From: an uncultured Clostridia bacterium
GTDB lineage: Bacteria; Bacillota; Clostridia; Oscillospirales; Acutalibacteraceae
Assembly (NCBI GenBank): GCA_944412445.1
Contig: CALYBJ010000005.1
Coordinates: 1-64,000 of the forward strand
DNA: 64,000 nucleotides
Direction of reading: 5' to 3'
Of this stretch, positions 8,281-17,513 are shown one piece after another. Each line of letters opens with the position of its first letter. Position 1 is the stretch's first letter. A program made the position numbers and the translations under genes. Under the pieces are notes generated by a model. It saw nothing but the letters and a program-made list of their open reading frames with translations, made no database searches and had not been told where the DNA came from.

Positions 8281-10259
8281 ATTGCGTCCACCTCCGCGAA
8301 AATCTGTTTATTTGTAAAGCCTTTTAAGTCCATGGCTCCCGACGGACACGCAACCGTACAGGCTCCGCAGCCCTTGCATACCGCCTCGTTTACAACGGCT
8401 ACTCTCCTTTTTTCTCTTACGGTTCCGTCGTTAACATCTGTTTCGGCATAAGTTATTGCTCCGAAGGGACAAACCTTTTCGCAGTTTGAACAGCCGCTGC
8501 AAATAAGGCTGTCGGCTCTTGCCACACAGGGATTGCTTTTAAGCTTGTTTTTCGCAAGAAGTCCTATTACCTTTGCCGCCGCGGCGCCTGCCTGAGCCAC
8601 GGTTTCGGGTATGTCCTTGGGGCCCTGACAAAAGCCGGAAAGAAATACGCCTGCCGTCGGACTTTCAACAGGTCTGAGTTTAGGATGAGCTTCTGTAAAG
8701 AAATCGTTTGTATCCATGCTTGCTGTAAGCATCGTGCCTAATTTTCTGGCGGATTCGTCGGCTTTTGTTGCCGCCGCAAGCACTACCATGTCAGCTTTAA
8801 TTGTAAGCTGCTCGTTTGCAAGAAGGTCGGAGCCTCTTACCATAAGATGTCCCTGTCCGTCGTCGTAAACTTTGCCTACCATTCCTTTTATATAATGCAC
8901 GCCGTACTGCTCAACGGCACGTCTGTAAAATTCGTCGAAATTCTTTCCCGGTGTTCTTACATCTATATAAAATACATAAACTTCCGTATCCGGGTATTTT
9001 TCTCTTGTAAGCATGGCGTGCTTGGCTGTATACATACAGCATATTTTGGAGCAGTATTCCTTTCCGCATCCCGTCGTATCTCTTGAGCCTACGCACTGAA
9101 CAAAAACTATCGTTTTCGGCTGTTTATGATCGGAGGGTCTTTCAAGGTGTCCCTTTGAAGGTCCCGCCGCGTTCATGAGCCTTTCAAACTCAAGAGAGGT
9201 CACAACATCCTTATACATTGAATATCCGTATTCCTCATAATTTTCAAGAGTTATAATATCGAAACCTGTTGCCACAACAATGGCTCCGTACTTTTCATCT
9301 ATAAATTCGTCTTTCTGGGAAAAATCCACCGCTTTTGAGGGACAGTTCATCTGGCAGAGACCGCATTTTCCCGTTTTGAATTTTATACACTGAGCAGTGT
9401 CTATTACGGGGACATTGGGAATCGCCTGAGCAAAGGGAATATATATTGCCCCTCTGCCGTCAAGTCCCATATTAAATTCGTTAAGCCCTTTTCTTGAGGG
9501 ACATTTTGAAGTGCACTCTCCGCAGCCGGTGCAAAGATTTTCATTTACATATCTTGCTTTCTTTCTTATTTTTACATCAAAATTTCCCACATAACCCTTT
9601 ACTTCCTCTACCTCGCTGTATGTGTAAAGCGTTATGTTCTCATGCTGAGCCGCCTCAACCATTTTTGGCGTTAAAATACACGCGGCGCAGTCAAGGGTGG
9701 GAAAGGTTTTGTCAAGCTGAGCCATCTTTCCACCTATTGTCGGCTTCTTTTCAACAATATCAACCTTATATCCTGCGTCCGCTATGTCAAGAGCCGTCTG
9801 AATACCTGCTATTCCGCCGCCTATTACAAGCGCTCTTTTTACTACGGGACTTTCTCCCTCCGTAAGAGGCGTATTAAGATTTACCTTGGCTACAGCCGCC
9901 CTGCCCAGGATTATCGCCTTTTGTGTGGCAGTCGCCATATCCTTATGTATCCATGAGCACTGCTCTCTTATATTTGCAATTTCAACCATATAGGGGTTTA
10001 TTCCCGCTTCAGAAGCGGTTTTTCTGAATGTAGCCTCGTGCATTCTGGGTGAACACGAACAAACTACAATTCCAGTTAATGAATAATCCTTGATAGCTGA
10101 TTTTATCAGATTTTGTCCGTTTTCCGAACACATATACTGATAATCAGCAGAATACACTACGCCAGGTTCGCTTTTTAACTCTTCGGCAACTTTTTTTACG
10201 TCTACGGTTGCGGCAATGTTGCTTCCGCACCAGCATACAAAAACTCCTATTCTCTGCAT
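8259..10259 (-). CDS. hdrA: HdrA, flavin-bifurcating heterodisulfide reductase subunit
   Basis: About 666 aa. Domains in order: N-terminal HdrA domain with conserved Cys (VCWCGSN, CSENG, CSCSPRMHEATF); FAD domain with VIGGGIAGIQTA near residue 150 and LDCAACILTP; an inserted ferredoxin domain with CTGCGECTSKCPSR and CGLCQMNCP; a thioredoxin-reductase-like half; and a C-terminal 2x[4Fe-4S] domain with CSGCSNCEKVCP and CKGCGACTVACP. HdrA carries the bifurcating FAD in characterised complexes, sending one electron to ferredoxin and one to HdrBC. The ATG at 10259 follows AGGAGG; a GTG one codon upstream is less likely. Length and cluster content are normal for the family. Confidence 0.93.
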   Translation of the reverse strand: MQRIGVFVCWCGSNIAATVDVKKVAEELKSEPGVVYSADYQYMCSENGQNLIKSAIKDYSLTGIVVCSCSPRMHEATFRKTASEAGINPYMVEIANIREQCSWIHKDMATATQKAIILGRAAVAKVNLNTPLTEGESPVVKRALVIGGGIAGIQTALDIADAGYKVDIVEKKPTIGGKMAQLDKTFPTLDCAACILTPKMVEAAQHENITLYTYSEVEEVKGYVGNFDVKIRKKARYVNENLCTGCGECTSKCPSRKGLNEFNMGLDGRGAIYIPFAQAIPNVPVIDTAQCIKFKTGKCGLCQMNCPSKAVDFSQKDEFIDEKYGAIVVATGFDIITLENYEEYGYSMYKDVVTSLEFERLMNAAGPSKGHLERPSDHKQPKTIVFVQCVGSRDTTGCGKEYCSKICCMYTAKHAMLTREKYPDTEVYVFYIDVRTPGKNFDEFYRRAVEQYGVHYIKGMVGKVYDDGQGHLMVRGSDLLANEQLTIKADMVVLAAATKADESARKLGTMLTASMDTNDFFTEAHPKLRPVESPTAGVFLSGFCQGPKDIPETVAQAGAAAAKVIGLLAKNKLKSNPCVARADSLICSGCSNCEKVCPFGAITYAETDVNDGTVREKRRVAVVNEAVCKGCGACTVACPSGAMDLKGFTNKQIFAEVDAICRQTGE

Positions 10260-10270
10260 CACGCCGCCTC

Positions 10271-10666
10271 CTATCTGCTGTATTTTCTGAATGCCGCCAT
10301 CAGCAGCTGCTGAGGAGTATCGTCATCAAGTATATTTTTGACTTCATCGGGAGTTAATCTGTCCGTTCCCTGAGGTCTTTCCTGCAAAGCTCTTACCGCC
10401 TCTATAATGTTAGCCGGCATAACATTTCTGGGACAGCGCTCAACACAGACAAAGCATGACAGGCATTTATAAATTGAAGCTGATTCCATAAGCTTTTTAA
10501 TCTGTCCCTTTGAAACCATATCCACAAACTGATGGGGATGATATTCCATTTCATCATAAGAGGGACAGGCTCCGGAGCATTTTCCGCATTTCATACATTT
10601 TTCCGGCTTAACCCCGCTTATAATCAGCGCTTCGGCGCACAGCTTTTTCTCTTCGTTTTCAGTCAT
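10271..10666 (-). CDS. hdrC: HdrC, 2x[4Fe-4S] subunit
   Basis: 131 aa small iron-sulfur protein with motifs CMKCGKCSGACP and CLSCFVCVERCP, spaced as in HdrC. It carries electrons from HdrA to HdrB. The ATG at 10666 overlaps the hdrB stop as ATGACTGA (8 bases), indicating tight coupling, and the stop is 12 bases before hdrA. Shorter than many HdrC proteins but complete across both motifs. Confidence 0.9.
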   Translation of the reverse strand: MTENEEKKLCAEALIISGVKPEKCMKCGKCSGACPSYDEMEYHPHQFVDMVSKGQIKKLMESASIYKCLSCFVCVERCPRNVMPANIIEAVRALQERPQGTDRLTPDEVKNILDDDTPQQLLMAAFRKYSR

Positions 10667-11447
10667 CTTCCAAAACCTCGATTCCGAAAGCCTCGCAAAT
10701 CAGCTCGGTAAAATATTTAACGGGCAAATCTCCGTATTTTTTAAGATTATACATACAGAGAGGACACGCCGTTACTATCATTTCGCCTCCGTGAGCTTTT
10801 ACGCTTTCAACAATATCCCGAACCTTTTTCTCCGTAAGCTCCGTATCCTCCGCGGAAACATAACCGCCGCAGCATTCATTTCTGAAAGGATCTATAACAG
10901 GTTCGCCTCCCAGTGCTTTTATAAGGCTTTCCATAACCGAAGGATTTTCCGGGTTGTCAAATTTCATTATTTTTGAAGGTCTCAGCAGCAGACAGCCGTA
11001 ATAAGAGGCGATTTTCTTACCGGTGAGAGGCTTTTCAACGCATTTTTTTACTTTTTCAAAGCCGATGTCGTCCCTGAGCATCTCAAGATAATGCAGAACT
11101 CTCGTTTCTCCCTTATACCACGGGTCGTTTTCAAGATATGTATTTGCCTTAGTTATTACGGTGGCGTTGTTCGCCATATCGTAATTTACCGACTTTAACA
11201 CATGATAGCATGCCGAGCATACGCATAAAAGATCCCGTCCGCGGCTTTTTGCTTCATTTAACGCTCTCACAGCGGGAAGCTTTTGAGCCGTCTCGTTTCC
11301 CGCCATGGGATAAACACCGCCGCAGCACTGCCACTCGGGTATTTCCGTCATTGCAGCGCCTAATTTTTCAGCCGCTTTTCTTGCGCATATATCAAGGTGC
11401 GAAGCTTTGTTTTTCAAAGTACACCCCGGATAGTAATCGTATTCCAT
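10659..11447 (-). CDS. hdrB: HdrB, CCG-domain catalytic subunit
   Basis: About 262 aa with two CCG domains. The first runs YYPGCTL...CCGG...CSAC and the second YYGCLL...CCGG...CPLC, the ligand pattern of the noncubane [4Fe-4S] clusters that reduce disulfides in methanogen HdrB. A Clostridia member has no CoM-CoB heterodisulfide, so the true acceptor may be another disulfide, a DsrC-like protein, or simply TfrB. The start ATG at 11447 has GAGGTG upstream and gives the standard MEYDYYPGC opening; ATGs at 11459 and 11471 would add a few non-conserved residues. First gene of the operon. Confidence 0.9.
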   Translation of the reverse strand: MEYDYYPGCTLKNKASHLDICARKAAEKLGAAMTEIPEWQCCGGVYPMAGNETAQKLPAVRALNEAKSRGRDLLCVCSACYHVLKSVNYDMANNATVITKANTYLENDPWYKGETRVLHYLEMLRDDIGFEKVKKCVEKPLTGKKIASYYGCLLLRPSKIMKFDNPENPSVMESLIKALGGEPVIDPFRNECCGGYVSAEDTELTEKKVRDIVESVKAHGGEMIVTACPLCMYNLKKYGDLPVKYFTELICEAFGIEVLEDD

Positions 11448-11511
11448 AACACACCTCATATACTCCGGCATAAATTGCCGGCAAATGTAAAAACAAAAAA
11501 ATATTCATAAT

Positions 11512-11540
11512 ATTTTATCATATAAAGAAGCTTATTGCAA
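11512..11540 (-). promoter_or_regulatory. Predicted promoter of the hdr-flx-tfr operon
   Basis: Read on the minus strand: TTGCAA (11535-11540), 17-base spacer, TAAAAT (11512-11517). Transcription would start near 11505, about 58 bases before the hdrB ATG. The leader contains a TTGCCGGCAA palindrome at 11474-11483. I see no Rex-type operator. Confidence 0.6.
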
Positions 11541-11629
11541 TAATTTTTTACTTCAGTTAAACAGCAAAAATACATCTGAGCTTTTATATAAAATATGTTA
11601 AAAATTTTTGCAGGTATTGGAATTTAATA

Positions 11630-11658
11630 TTGACAATAGACAAGCTTTAAGTTATAAT
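11630..11658 (+). promoter_or_regulatory. Strong promoter of the secreted protein gene
   Basis: Consensus TTGACA (11630-11635), 17-base spacer, TATAAT (11653-11658). This is the best promoter match in the window and predicts high expression of the gene at 11697. Confidence 0.85.
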
Positions 11659-11696
11659 AAAACTGCATAATTAAGTTTTCAAAAGGAGGAAAACTC

Positions 11697-12962
11697 ATGA
11701 AAAAAACAATAGCTGTATTTTTAGCTTGTTTAATGCTTTTTGCCAGCATTCCGTTTATGGCAGCAGCAGCTGACGGAACATGGGCTGACGCAGAAGTAAT
11801 CACAGATAACAGAACAGTTTCTGCCGGCGATACACTTACCATTACCGGCACTTACACCGTTACCGGTAATTTCTATGTTGAACCCGGCGCGAATCTTGTT
11901 ATCAGCAACAACGGTTCTCTTATTTTCACGGGAACAGGCCGTCTTGTAAACAGCGGTAATGTTACCGTTAAAATTACCGGTACATTAAACCTTTCAGGTA
12001 CCGGAACAGGCACGGACGGCGCTACCTTAGTCAACAATTCAACAGGCACAATTGAAATCCAGAAGGGTTCAAACTGCAACCTTGGCTTCAGCTCCGCAGC
12101 TTACAACAGCGGCACAATCAAGAATATTGACTATCTTGCAATCAACGGAAAGCTTTATCATCAGGTTACGGTTCCCGCTTCATTCACTAACACCTACACT
12201 AAAGCGGAAATGTGGAACAGAACCGAGACAACCGTTACTTACACTGTAGGCTACGCTCTTGACGCTGATTTTGATACGGATCTTGATTATCTCACAGATG
12301 ACAGCTATACAAACTGCTCAATAGATACTAATGTATGGGTTCAGCACGGTGAAAAAATTTACATACTCATTTCTCCCGAAGACGGTGACGGAGATTGGGT
12401 TGACACAAGCAGAATGCAGCTTACTATAGGCGGACAGCTTGCTGCCGCAACATCAAAGATAGACAACGACAGAGGCGTTTTCTGCATCAGACCTACAAGC
12501 GCTCTTGATGTAGATGTTTACTCAACATCATACAAAGATGTTGTTAAGCTCTTTGAGATCGTGCTTCCCAGAACAGAAGGCTACTATGTAACAACTATGG
12601 ACGGCGATGTTGATACATGTACTGTTGAATTCGGTAAAACATTATCCTTCAGAGTTGTTCTTGCTCCCGATTATGATAAATCAGAATTCTATGTATATGT
12701 AAACACTGCATACATGGAGCCTGACGAGTACGGATATTTCGATGTTACAGGACCTATTGTTGACGATCAAATCGCAACAAGCGGCGGCGTTCAGGGCGAT
12801 ATTACAATTACCGTTATGGGTGTTTCCGCAAACGAAATCCGTGAAACAATGGGCAGCGTTCTTACATTCGTTCAGCAGATATTTGATATAATCAAGAGCA
12901 TATTTGATTACTTTGCAGACATCTTCTCAGGTTTATTCGGCGATGTTGATTTAGGAATCTAA
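11697..12962 (+). CDS. Secreted beta-rich protein with C-terminal amphipathic helix
   Basis: 421 aa. A signal peptide (KKT start, hydrophobic core, cleavage expected after AAAADG near residue 25) is followed by a Thr/Gly/Asn-rich region (residues about 35-130) of short repeats such as TITGTYTVTGNF and GNVTVKITGTLNLSG, which look like rungs of a beta-helix. The middle is beta-rich without a known motif. The last 37 residues switch to an amphipathic helix with periodic Ile/Phe (FVQQIFDIIKSIFDYFADIF) closed by SGLFG. The same pattern occurs in the micro-genes at 28.9 and 32.4-33.4 kb. It has a consensus promoter, AAAGGAGG, its own terminator, and stands alone. No LPxTG or dockerin. Likely surface-associated; function unknown. 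Confidence 0.75.
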   Translation: MKKTIAVFLACLMLFASIPFMAAAADGTWADAEVITDNRTVSAGDTLTITGTYTVTGNFYVEPGANLVISNNGSLIFTGTGRLVNSGNVTVKITGTLNLSGTGTGTDGATLVNNSTGTIEIQKGSNCNLGFSSAAYNSGTIKNIDYLAINGKLYHQVTVPASFTNTYTKAEMWNRTETTVTYTVGYALDADFDTDLDYLTDDSYTNCSIDTNVWVQHGEKIYILISPEDGDGDWVDTSRMQLTIGGQLAAATSKIDNDRGVFCIRPTSALDVDVYSTSYKDVVKLFEIVLPRTEGYYVTTMDGDVDTCTVEFGKTLSFRVVLAPDYDKSEFYVYVNTAYMEPDEYGYFDVTGPIVDDQIATSGGVQGDITITVMGVSANEIRETMGSVLTFVQQIFDIIKSIFDYFADIFSGLFGDVDLGI

Positions 12963-12978
12963 GACATAACGCAAAATT

Positions 12979-13008
12979 TAAGAACCGTCTTTTGACGGTT
13001 CTTTTTTT
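12979..13008 (+). terminator. Terminator of the secreted protein gene
   Basis: Stem AGAACCGTC / GACGGTTCT with TTTT loop and a T-run, 18 bases after the stop codon. Confidence 0.9.
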
Positions 13009-13020
13009 ATTATCATACTA

Positions 13021-13053
13021 AAAATGCGCAGCAAAAACAGCTGCGCATTTTTT
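13021..13053 (-). terminator. Terminator after lysA
   Basis: Stem ATGCGCAGC / GCTGCGCAT with a 7-base loop, A-run on the left and T-run on the right; it serves the minus-strand lysA and can stop plus-strand read-through too. Confidence 0.85.
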
Positions 13054-13066
13054 TAATTATATATCC

Positions 13067-14365
13067 TTATATATCGTTTTTAACCATATCCTCGTATGTT
13101 TCACGGTTGATTACGGTTCTTGCCTTTCCGTCCTTAACCATAAGAACGGCAGGTCTCGGAACTCTGTTGTAATTGGAAGCCATTGAATAGTTATAAGCGC
13201 CGGTTGAAAGAACCGCTAAGATATCGCCCTTTTCAACAGTCTGGATATCGGTATTTTCCTGTATAAGGTCGCCACTTTCACAGCACTTGCCCGCAACCGT
13301 TACAGTCATATCTCTCGGCTTGTCCGCCTTGTTTGCGCAAAGCACTGTATAAGATGACTGATAAAGTATATATCTGGGGTTATCCGTCATGCCGCCGTCA
13401 ACAGATACATAAGTTCTTACATCGGGAATTTTTTTGACAGCGCCCACAGTGTAAAGGGTTACCGCCTCAGCGCCTGCAATACTTCTTCCCGGCTCTATAA
13501 GAATAAAGGGAACAGGGACGCCGTACTTTTCGGCAGATTCCTTTACTGCCTTTGAAACGGGATCCATATAATCCTCAAATTTAACCGGTTTGTCAGATTC
13601 AAGATACTTTATTCCGAAGCCGCCGCCTAAATCAAGCTCCTCAATTACTATTCCCGTTTCATTTTTAATATCGGCAATAAACTTCATCATAACTTCTCCT
13701 GCGTGAACAAAAGGAGCAATGTCAAAAATCTGAGAACCGATATGACAATGAAGACCGATTAAGTTGACATTTTCAGCCTTTGACGCAAGCTTTACACACT
13801 CCATGGCTTCTCCGGTTTCAAGAGCAAAACCGAATTTTGAATCAATCTGGCCTGTTCTGATAAAATTATGAGTATGAGCGTCAATGCCGGGCTTTATTCT
13901 CATATATATATTGGCTGTTATTCCCGTTGTTTTCGCAAGCTCGCTTATTGTCTGAAGCTCCTCGGGATTGTCTATAACAATTCTGCCAACGCCGCTTTCA
14001 AGGGCGTATTTTATTTCGTCAAGGGATTTATTATTTCCGTGGAAATACATTTTCTCAGCAGGAAAGCCCGCTTTAAGAGCCGTATAAATTTCTCCTCCGG
14101 AAACGACGTCAAGCCCCATATTTTCCTCATTTGCAATGCGGCACATTTCAAGGCATGAAAAAGCCTTGCTTGCATAAAGAACTCTGCCCTTGCCGTCATA
14201 ATATTCATTGATGGAATTTACAAACGCGCGGCAGTTTTTTCTGATCTGGTTTTCATCGTATACAATTACGGGAGTTCCGTATTTTTCCGCGATGTCAACA
14301 GTATCGGCGCCGCCGATGGTTAGATGTCCTTTTTCGTTTACGTTAAGACAATCTGAAACAAACAT
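13067..14365 (-). CDS. lysA: Diaminopimelate decarboxylase
   Basis: 432 aa PLP-dependent fold-III decarboxylase that converts meso-diaminopimelate to lysine in the cytoplasm. Family marks: VLYASKAF with the PLP lysine, HCHIGSQI, the glycine loop LDLGGGFGIKY, EPGRSIAG, CCESGDLI with the catalytic cysteine contributed across the dimer, and the closing GAYNYSMASNYN. Length is typical. The ATG at 14365 has GAGGAGAG upstream. It follows engB by 33 bases on the same strand. There is no lysine riboswitch in that short gap. Confidence 0.95.
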   Translation of the reverse strand: MFVSDCLNVNEKGHLTIGGADTVDIAEKYGTPVIVYDENQIRKNCRAFVNSINEYYDGKGRVLYASKAFSCLEMCRIANEENMGLDVVSGGEIYTALKAGFPAEKMYFHGNNKSLDEIKYALESGVGRIVIDNPEELQTISELAKTTGITANIYMRIKPGIDAHTHNFIRTGQIDSKFGFALETGEAMECVKLASKAENVNLIGLHCHIGSQIFDIAPFVHAGEVMMKFIADIKNETGIVIEELDLGGGFGIKYLESDKPVKFEDYMDPVSKAVKESAEKYGVPVPFILIEPGRSIAGAEAVTLYTVGAVKKIPDVRTYVSVDGGMTDNPRYILYQSSYTVLCANKADKPRDMTVTVAGKCCESGDLIQENTDIQTVEKGDILAVLSTGAYNYSMASNYNRVPRPAVLMVKDGKARTVINRETYEDMVKNDI

Positions 14366-14398
14366 ATATGTATTCTCTCCTCTTAAAAAAATACTGAA

Positions 14399-14983
14399 TT
14401 ATAAATACTCTTCAACAGCTTTTCTCACATTCTCGCAGCCCTCACCAGTAAGCGCCGAAAACTCCACCGCCGTAAACTCTCCCGCAAAGGAAAGCTCCTG
14501 AGCAATTTCAGCTCTGCGCTGCTGTCTTTGAGTTTTATTAAGCTTGTCGCACTTCGTAAAAACTATTATAAAGGGATAAGCTGCCGCCTTTATAAAGTTT
14601 ATCATTGTAATATCGTCCTGTGAGGGAGGATGGCGCATATCAAGGAGCTGTACCACAAGCTTAATGTTCCTGTCCGTTCTGAAATAGCTTTCCATAAGCT
14701 CCGCCCAGCGTTTTTTTTCAGCGTCCGAGCGCTTTGCGTAGCCGTACCCCGGCAGATCGGCAAATCTGATATTTTCCACTCTGAAAAAATTAACGGTGGT
14801 GGTTTTTCCGGGAACAGAGCTTACTTTCGCAAGATTTTTTCTGCCGAAGAATTTATTGATAAGAGATGATTTTCCCACATTTGAACGGCCTGAAAAGGCT
14901 ATTTCCGGCAATTCCGATAAGGGAAGCTGTCCCGCTGTTCCGTAGGAGGCTTCGTACTTTACGCTTCCGTAATTCAAAATCAT
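14399..14983 (-). CDS. engB: Ribosome-biogenesis GTPase EngB/YsxC
   Basis: 194 aa TRAFAC GTPase needed for 50S subunit assembly. G1 GRSNVGKSSLI, G2 region with TTTVNFF, G3 DLPGYGYA, G4 TKCDKL and G5 SALTG are all present. The ATG at 14983 follows AAAGGGTG and starts just 6 bases after the lon stop region; a GTG one codon upstream is not needed. The order lon-engB is a common conserved pair in Firmicutes, which supports the call. Confidence 0.95.
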   Translation of the reverse strand: MILNYGSVKYEASYGTAGQLPLSELPEIAFSGRSNVGKSSLINKFFGRKNLAKVSSVPGKTTTVNFFRVENIRFADLPGYGYAKRSDAEKKRWAELMESYFRTDRNIKLVVQLLDMRHPPSQDDITMINFIKAAAYPFIIVFTKCDKLNKTQRQQRRAEIAQELSFAGEFTAVEFSALTGEGCENVRKAVEEYL

Positions 14984-14989
14984 CACCCT

Positions 14990-17407
14990 TTAATTAAAAA
15001 TTTCAGCTTTTCTGTTCACTTTATTTTCAGGCGCAACCGTATGCTGATTTTTAATTTTGTCCGTTTTTTCTTCCTGCTTTAAAGCAAGATTTAAAACCTC
15101 GTCGATTGTTTTTACAGGCATAAAGGTTACTTTTTCCTTTACAGCCTCGTCAATTTCCGCAACATCCGACGCATTGCCCCAGGGAATAATAACGGTTTTC
15201 ATTCCGTGTCTGTACGCTGCCATGGCCTTCTCCTTTAATCCGCCGATGGGCAGTACTCTTCCCCTGAGGGTTATCTCTCCCGTCATGGCAACACTGCCTC
15301 TTACCGGGATATTTCCGAGAGCCGAAAACAGCGCCGTTGTAATTGTTATACCTGCGGAAGGTCCGTCTTTGGGAACGGCTCCCTCGGGAACATGAATATG
15401 AATATCTTTATTCTTATAAAATTCCTTGTCTATTCCGAACAGGGAGGCTCTGCTTCTTACAAGGCTTACCGCTGTTTTTGCGGATTCCTTCATAACATCT
15501 CCCAAGGAACCTGTAAGCTCAAGCTTACCCGTTCCCTCAAGCACGCAAACTTCGATTTGAAGCATTTCGCCGCCAACGGAAGTCCATGCAAGTCCGTTTA
15601 CAAGTCCAACCTCGTCCTTATTGGCAAAGTCGTCGTCACGGAATTTAACAGGGCCTAAAAACTCCGATAAATTCTTATCCGTTACGGAAATAACCTGCTC
15701 CATGTCGTCCATAAATTTTACGGCGGCTTTTCTGCATATTTTCGCAATAAGTCTTTCAAGCTGTCTTACGCCGGCTTCTCTTGTATACCCGTCAATCATA
15801 AGCCTTAAAGCCTTATCGTTTATTTTCAGATTATTTTTTTTAATATTATGTTCCTTGAGCTGTTTGGGCACAAGATGCTTTTTCGCTATATTAAATTTTT
15901 CCTCGTGGGTATAGCTGTTTAAATCAATTATTTCCATTCTGTCCCTGAGAGGCTCCGGAATAGAATACTTATCATTTGCGGTGGTTATAAACAGAACCTT
16001 GCTTAAATCAAAGGGCAGCTCTATGTAATGGTCGCAGTATGAAAAATTCTGTTCGCTGTCCAAAACCTCAAGAAGCGCCGACGCAGGATCTCCTCTGAAA
16101 TCTCCGCTGAGCTTGTCGATTTCATCAAGCAGAACAAGAGGATTTGCGCTTTTTGCGTCAATAACGGCGTTTATGATTCTTCCGGGGATAGCTCCTACAT
16201 AAGTCCTTCTGTGTCCTCTGATTTCCGCTTCGTCACGGACGCCGCCCAGGGAAATTCGTACATAATTCCTGTTAACAGCCTTGGCTACGGACCGGGCTAT
16301 TGATGTTTTTCCCACCCCCGGAGGGCCTGCAAGACAAATAATCTGTCCCTTTATATCCGGCGACATGGCTCTTGCGGCAAGCATTTCAATTATTCTTTCC
16401 TTAACATCAGTCAAGCCGTAGTGATCCTTGTCAAGCTGTTTCTTCGCAGCCACAAGACTGAGATTTTCCTTTGTGTATACACCCCAGGGAAGAGCAAGAC
16501 ATTTATCAAGATATGTTCTGATTACATTGGCGTCGGGAGATCCCTGTGACATCTTGGTAAGCCTTTTGCACTCTGCTGTCAGCTTCTCCTTTGCCTCATC
16601 GGGCATTTTGCTTTTTTCAATAAGCTGAATATACTTCTGGGCTTCCTCGGGAGTATCTTCTCCCTCTCCCAGCTCCTCGTATATAACCTTGAGCTGTTCT
16701 CTTAAATAATAATCTCTCTGATTTTTATCCATTTGCTCCTGTACTCTTGAATGAATTTCGTCTTCAAGTGACAGAAGCTCAATTTCCTGAGAAAGATATA
16801 CGCAAAGAGCCTCAAGCCTGTAAATAGGGTTAAATTCGTTAAGAAGCTTCTGCTTTTCCTCCACCGGCAGAAACATATTGGACGCTATTCTGTCGGATAT
16901 TTTTCCTGACTGAATCTCGTCGAAAACAGCAGCCATAACATCGGGAGCCATTTTCGCAGACGCGTCACAGTACTGTCCGAAAAGATTTTTTGCTTCTCTT
17001 ATAAGCGCCGCCTCATAGTCATAGGCATCGCTTTTTACGGGGATATCTTCACGGATATTGATAATGCCTCTTAAAAAAGGCTTCATGCTTATAATTTCGG
17101 AAATAACGCCGCGTTTTTTGCCTTCAACTATTACTCTTAAGGTATTTCCCGTTTCGGATACTCTTAAAACCTGCTTAACGGAAGCTATGACGCCCGTGGG
17201 GTAAAGCCCGGTAAGCATGGGTTCTTCTTCATTTATATTGCGCTGAGTTACAAGAAATATATTTTCATTTTGTGAAAGAGCGTATTTTAAAGCAGCGATG
17301 GACGCAGGACGGCCTACATCAAAATGAAGTGTCATATCAGGGAATAATACAAGTCCTCTGAGCGCCAGTACCGGCATTGAAACTGTTTTTTCTTCGGGTT
17401 CCTTCAT
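14990..17407 (-). CDS. lon: ATP-dependent protease La (Lon)
   Basis: 805 aa, full length. The N-terminal LON domain (starting VLALRGLVLFPDM) is followed by a coiled helical region, an AAA+ module with Walker A GPPGVGKTS and Walker B VLLDEIDKL, and the C-terminal peptidase domain with the catalytic Ser in PKDGPSAGI and Lys in GGLKEKAMAA. It degrades damaged and regulatory proteins in the cytoplasm. The start at 17407 has TTGGAGATG upstream and a good promoter at 17459-17487. No CIRCE or CtsR-like repeat is visible in the short leader. Confidence 0.96.
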   Translation of the reverse strand: MKEPEEKTVSMPVLALRGLVLFPDMTLHFDVGRPASIAALKYALSQNENIFLVTQRNINEEEPMLTGLYPTGVIASVKQVLRVSETGNTLRVIVEGKKRGVISEIISMKPFLRGIINIREDIPVKSDAYDYEAALIREAKNLFGQYCDASAKMAPDVMAAVFDEIQSGKISDRIASNMFLPVEEKQKLLNEFNPIYRLEALCVYLSQEIELLSLEDEIHSRVQEQMDKNQRDYYLREQLKVIYEELGEGEDTPEEAQKYIQLIEKSKMPDEAKEKLTAECKRLTKMSQGSPDANVIRTYLDKCLALPWGVYTKENLSLVAAKKQLDKDHYGLTDVKERIIEMLAARAMSPDIKGQIICLAGPPGVGKTSIARSVAKAVNRNYVRISLGGVRDEAEIRGHRRTYVGAIPGRIINAVIDAKSANPLVLLDEIDKLSGDFRGDPASALLEVLDSEQNFSYCDHYIELPFDLSKVLFITTANDKYSIPEPLRDRMEIIDLNSYTHEEKFNIAKKHLVPKQLKEHNIKKNNLKINDKALRLMIDGYTREAGVRQLERLIAKICRKAAVKFMDDMEQVISVTDKNLSEFLGPVKFRDDDFANKDEVGLVNGLAWTSVGGEMLQIEVCVLEGTGKLELTGSLGDVMKESAKTAVSLVRSRASLFGIDKEFYKNKDIHIHVPEGAVPKDGPSAGITITTALFSALGNIPVRGSVAMTGEITLRGRVLPIGGLKEKAMAAYRHGMKTVIIPWGNASDVAEIDEAVKEKVTFMPVKTIDEVLNLALKQEEKTDKIKNQHTVAPENKVNRKAEIFN

Positions 17408-17458
17408 TTTATCATCTCCAACATATATTTTTTATAAAAAAACAGAATAATTATTATA

Positions 17459-17487
17459 ATTATATATTATATTAAAACATCTTGCAA
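17459..17487 (-). promoter_or_regulatory. Promoter of lon-engB-lysA
   Basis: Minus-strand TTGCAA (17482-17487), 17-base spacer, TATAAT (17459-17464); start expected about 45 bases before the lon ATG. Confidence 0.7.
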
Positions 17488-17513
17488 GTAATTTTTTTAA
17501 ACAGCCGAAAAGT

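Noticed and set aside
14366..14398. Lysine riboswitch upstream of lysA
   Set aside because: The gap to engB is only 33 bases, too short for an L-box.
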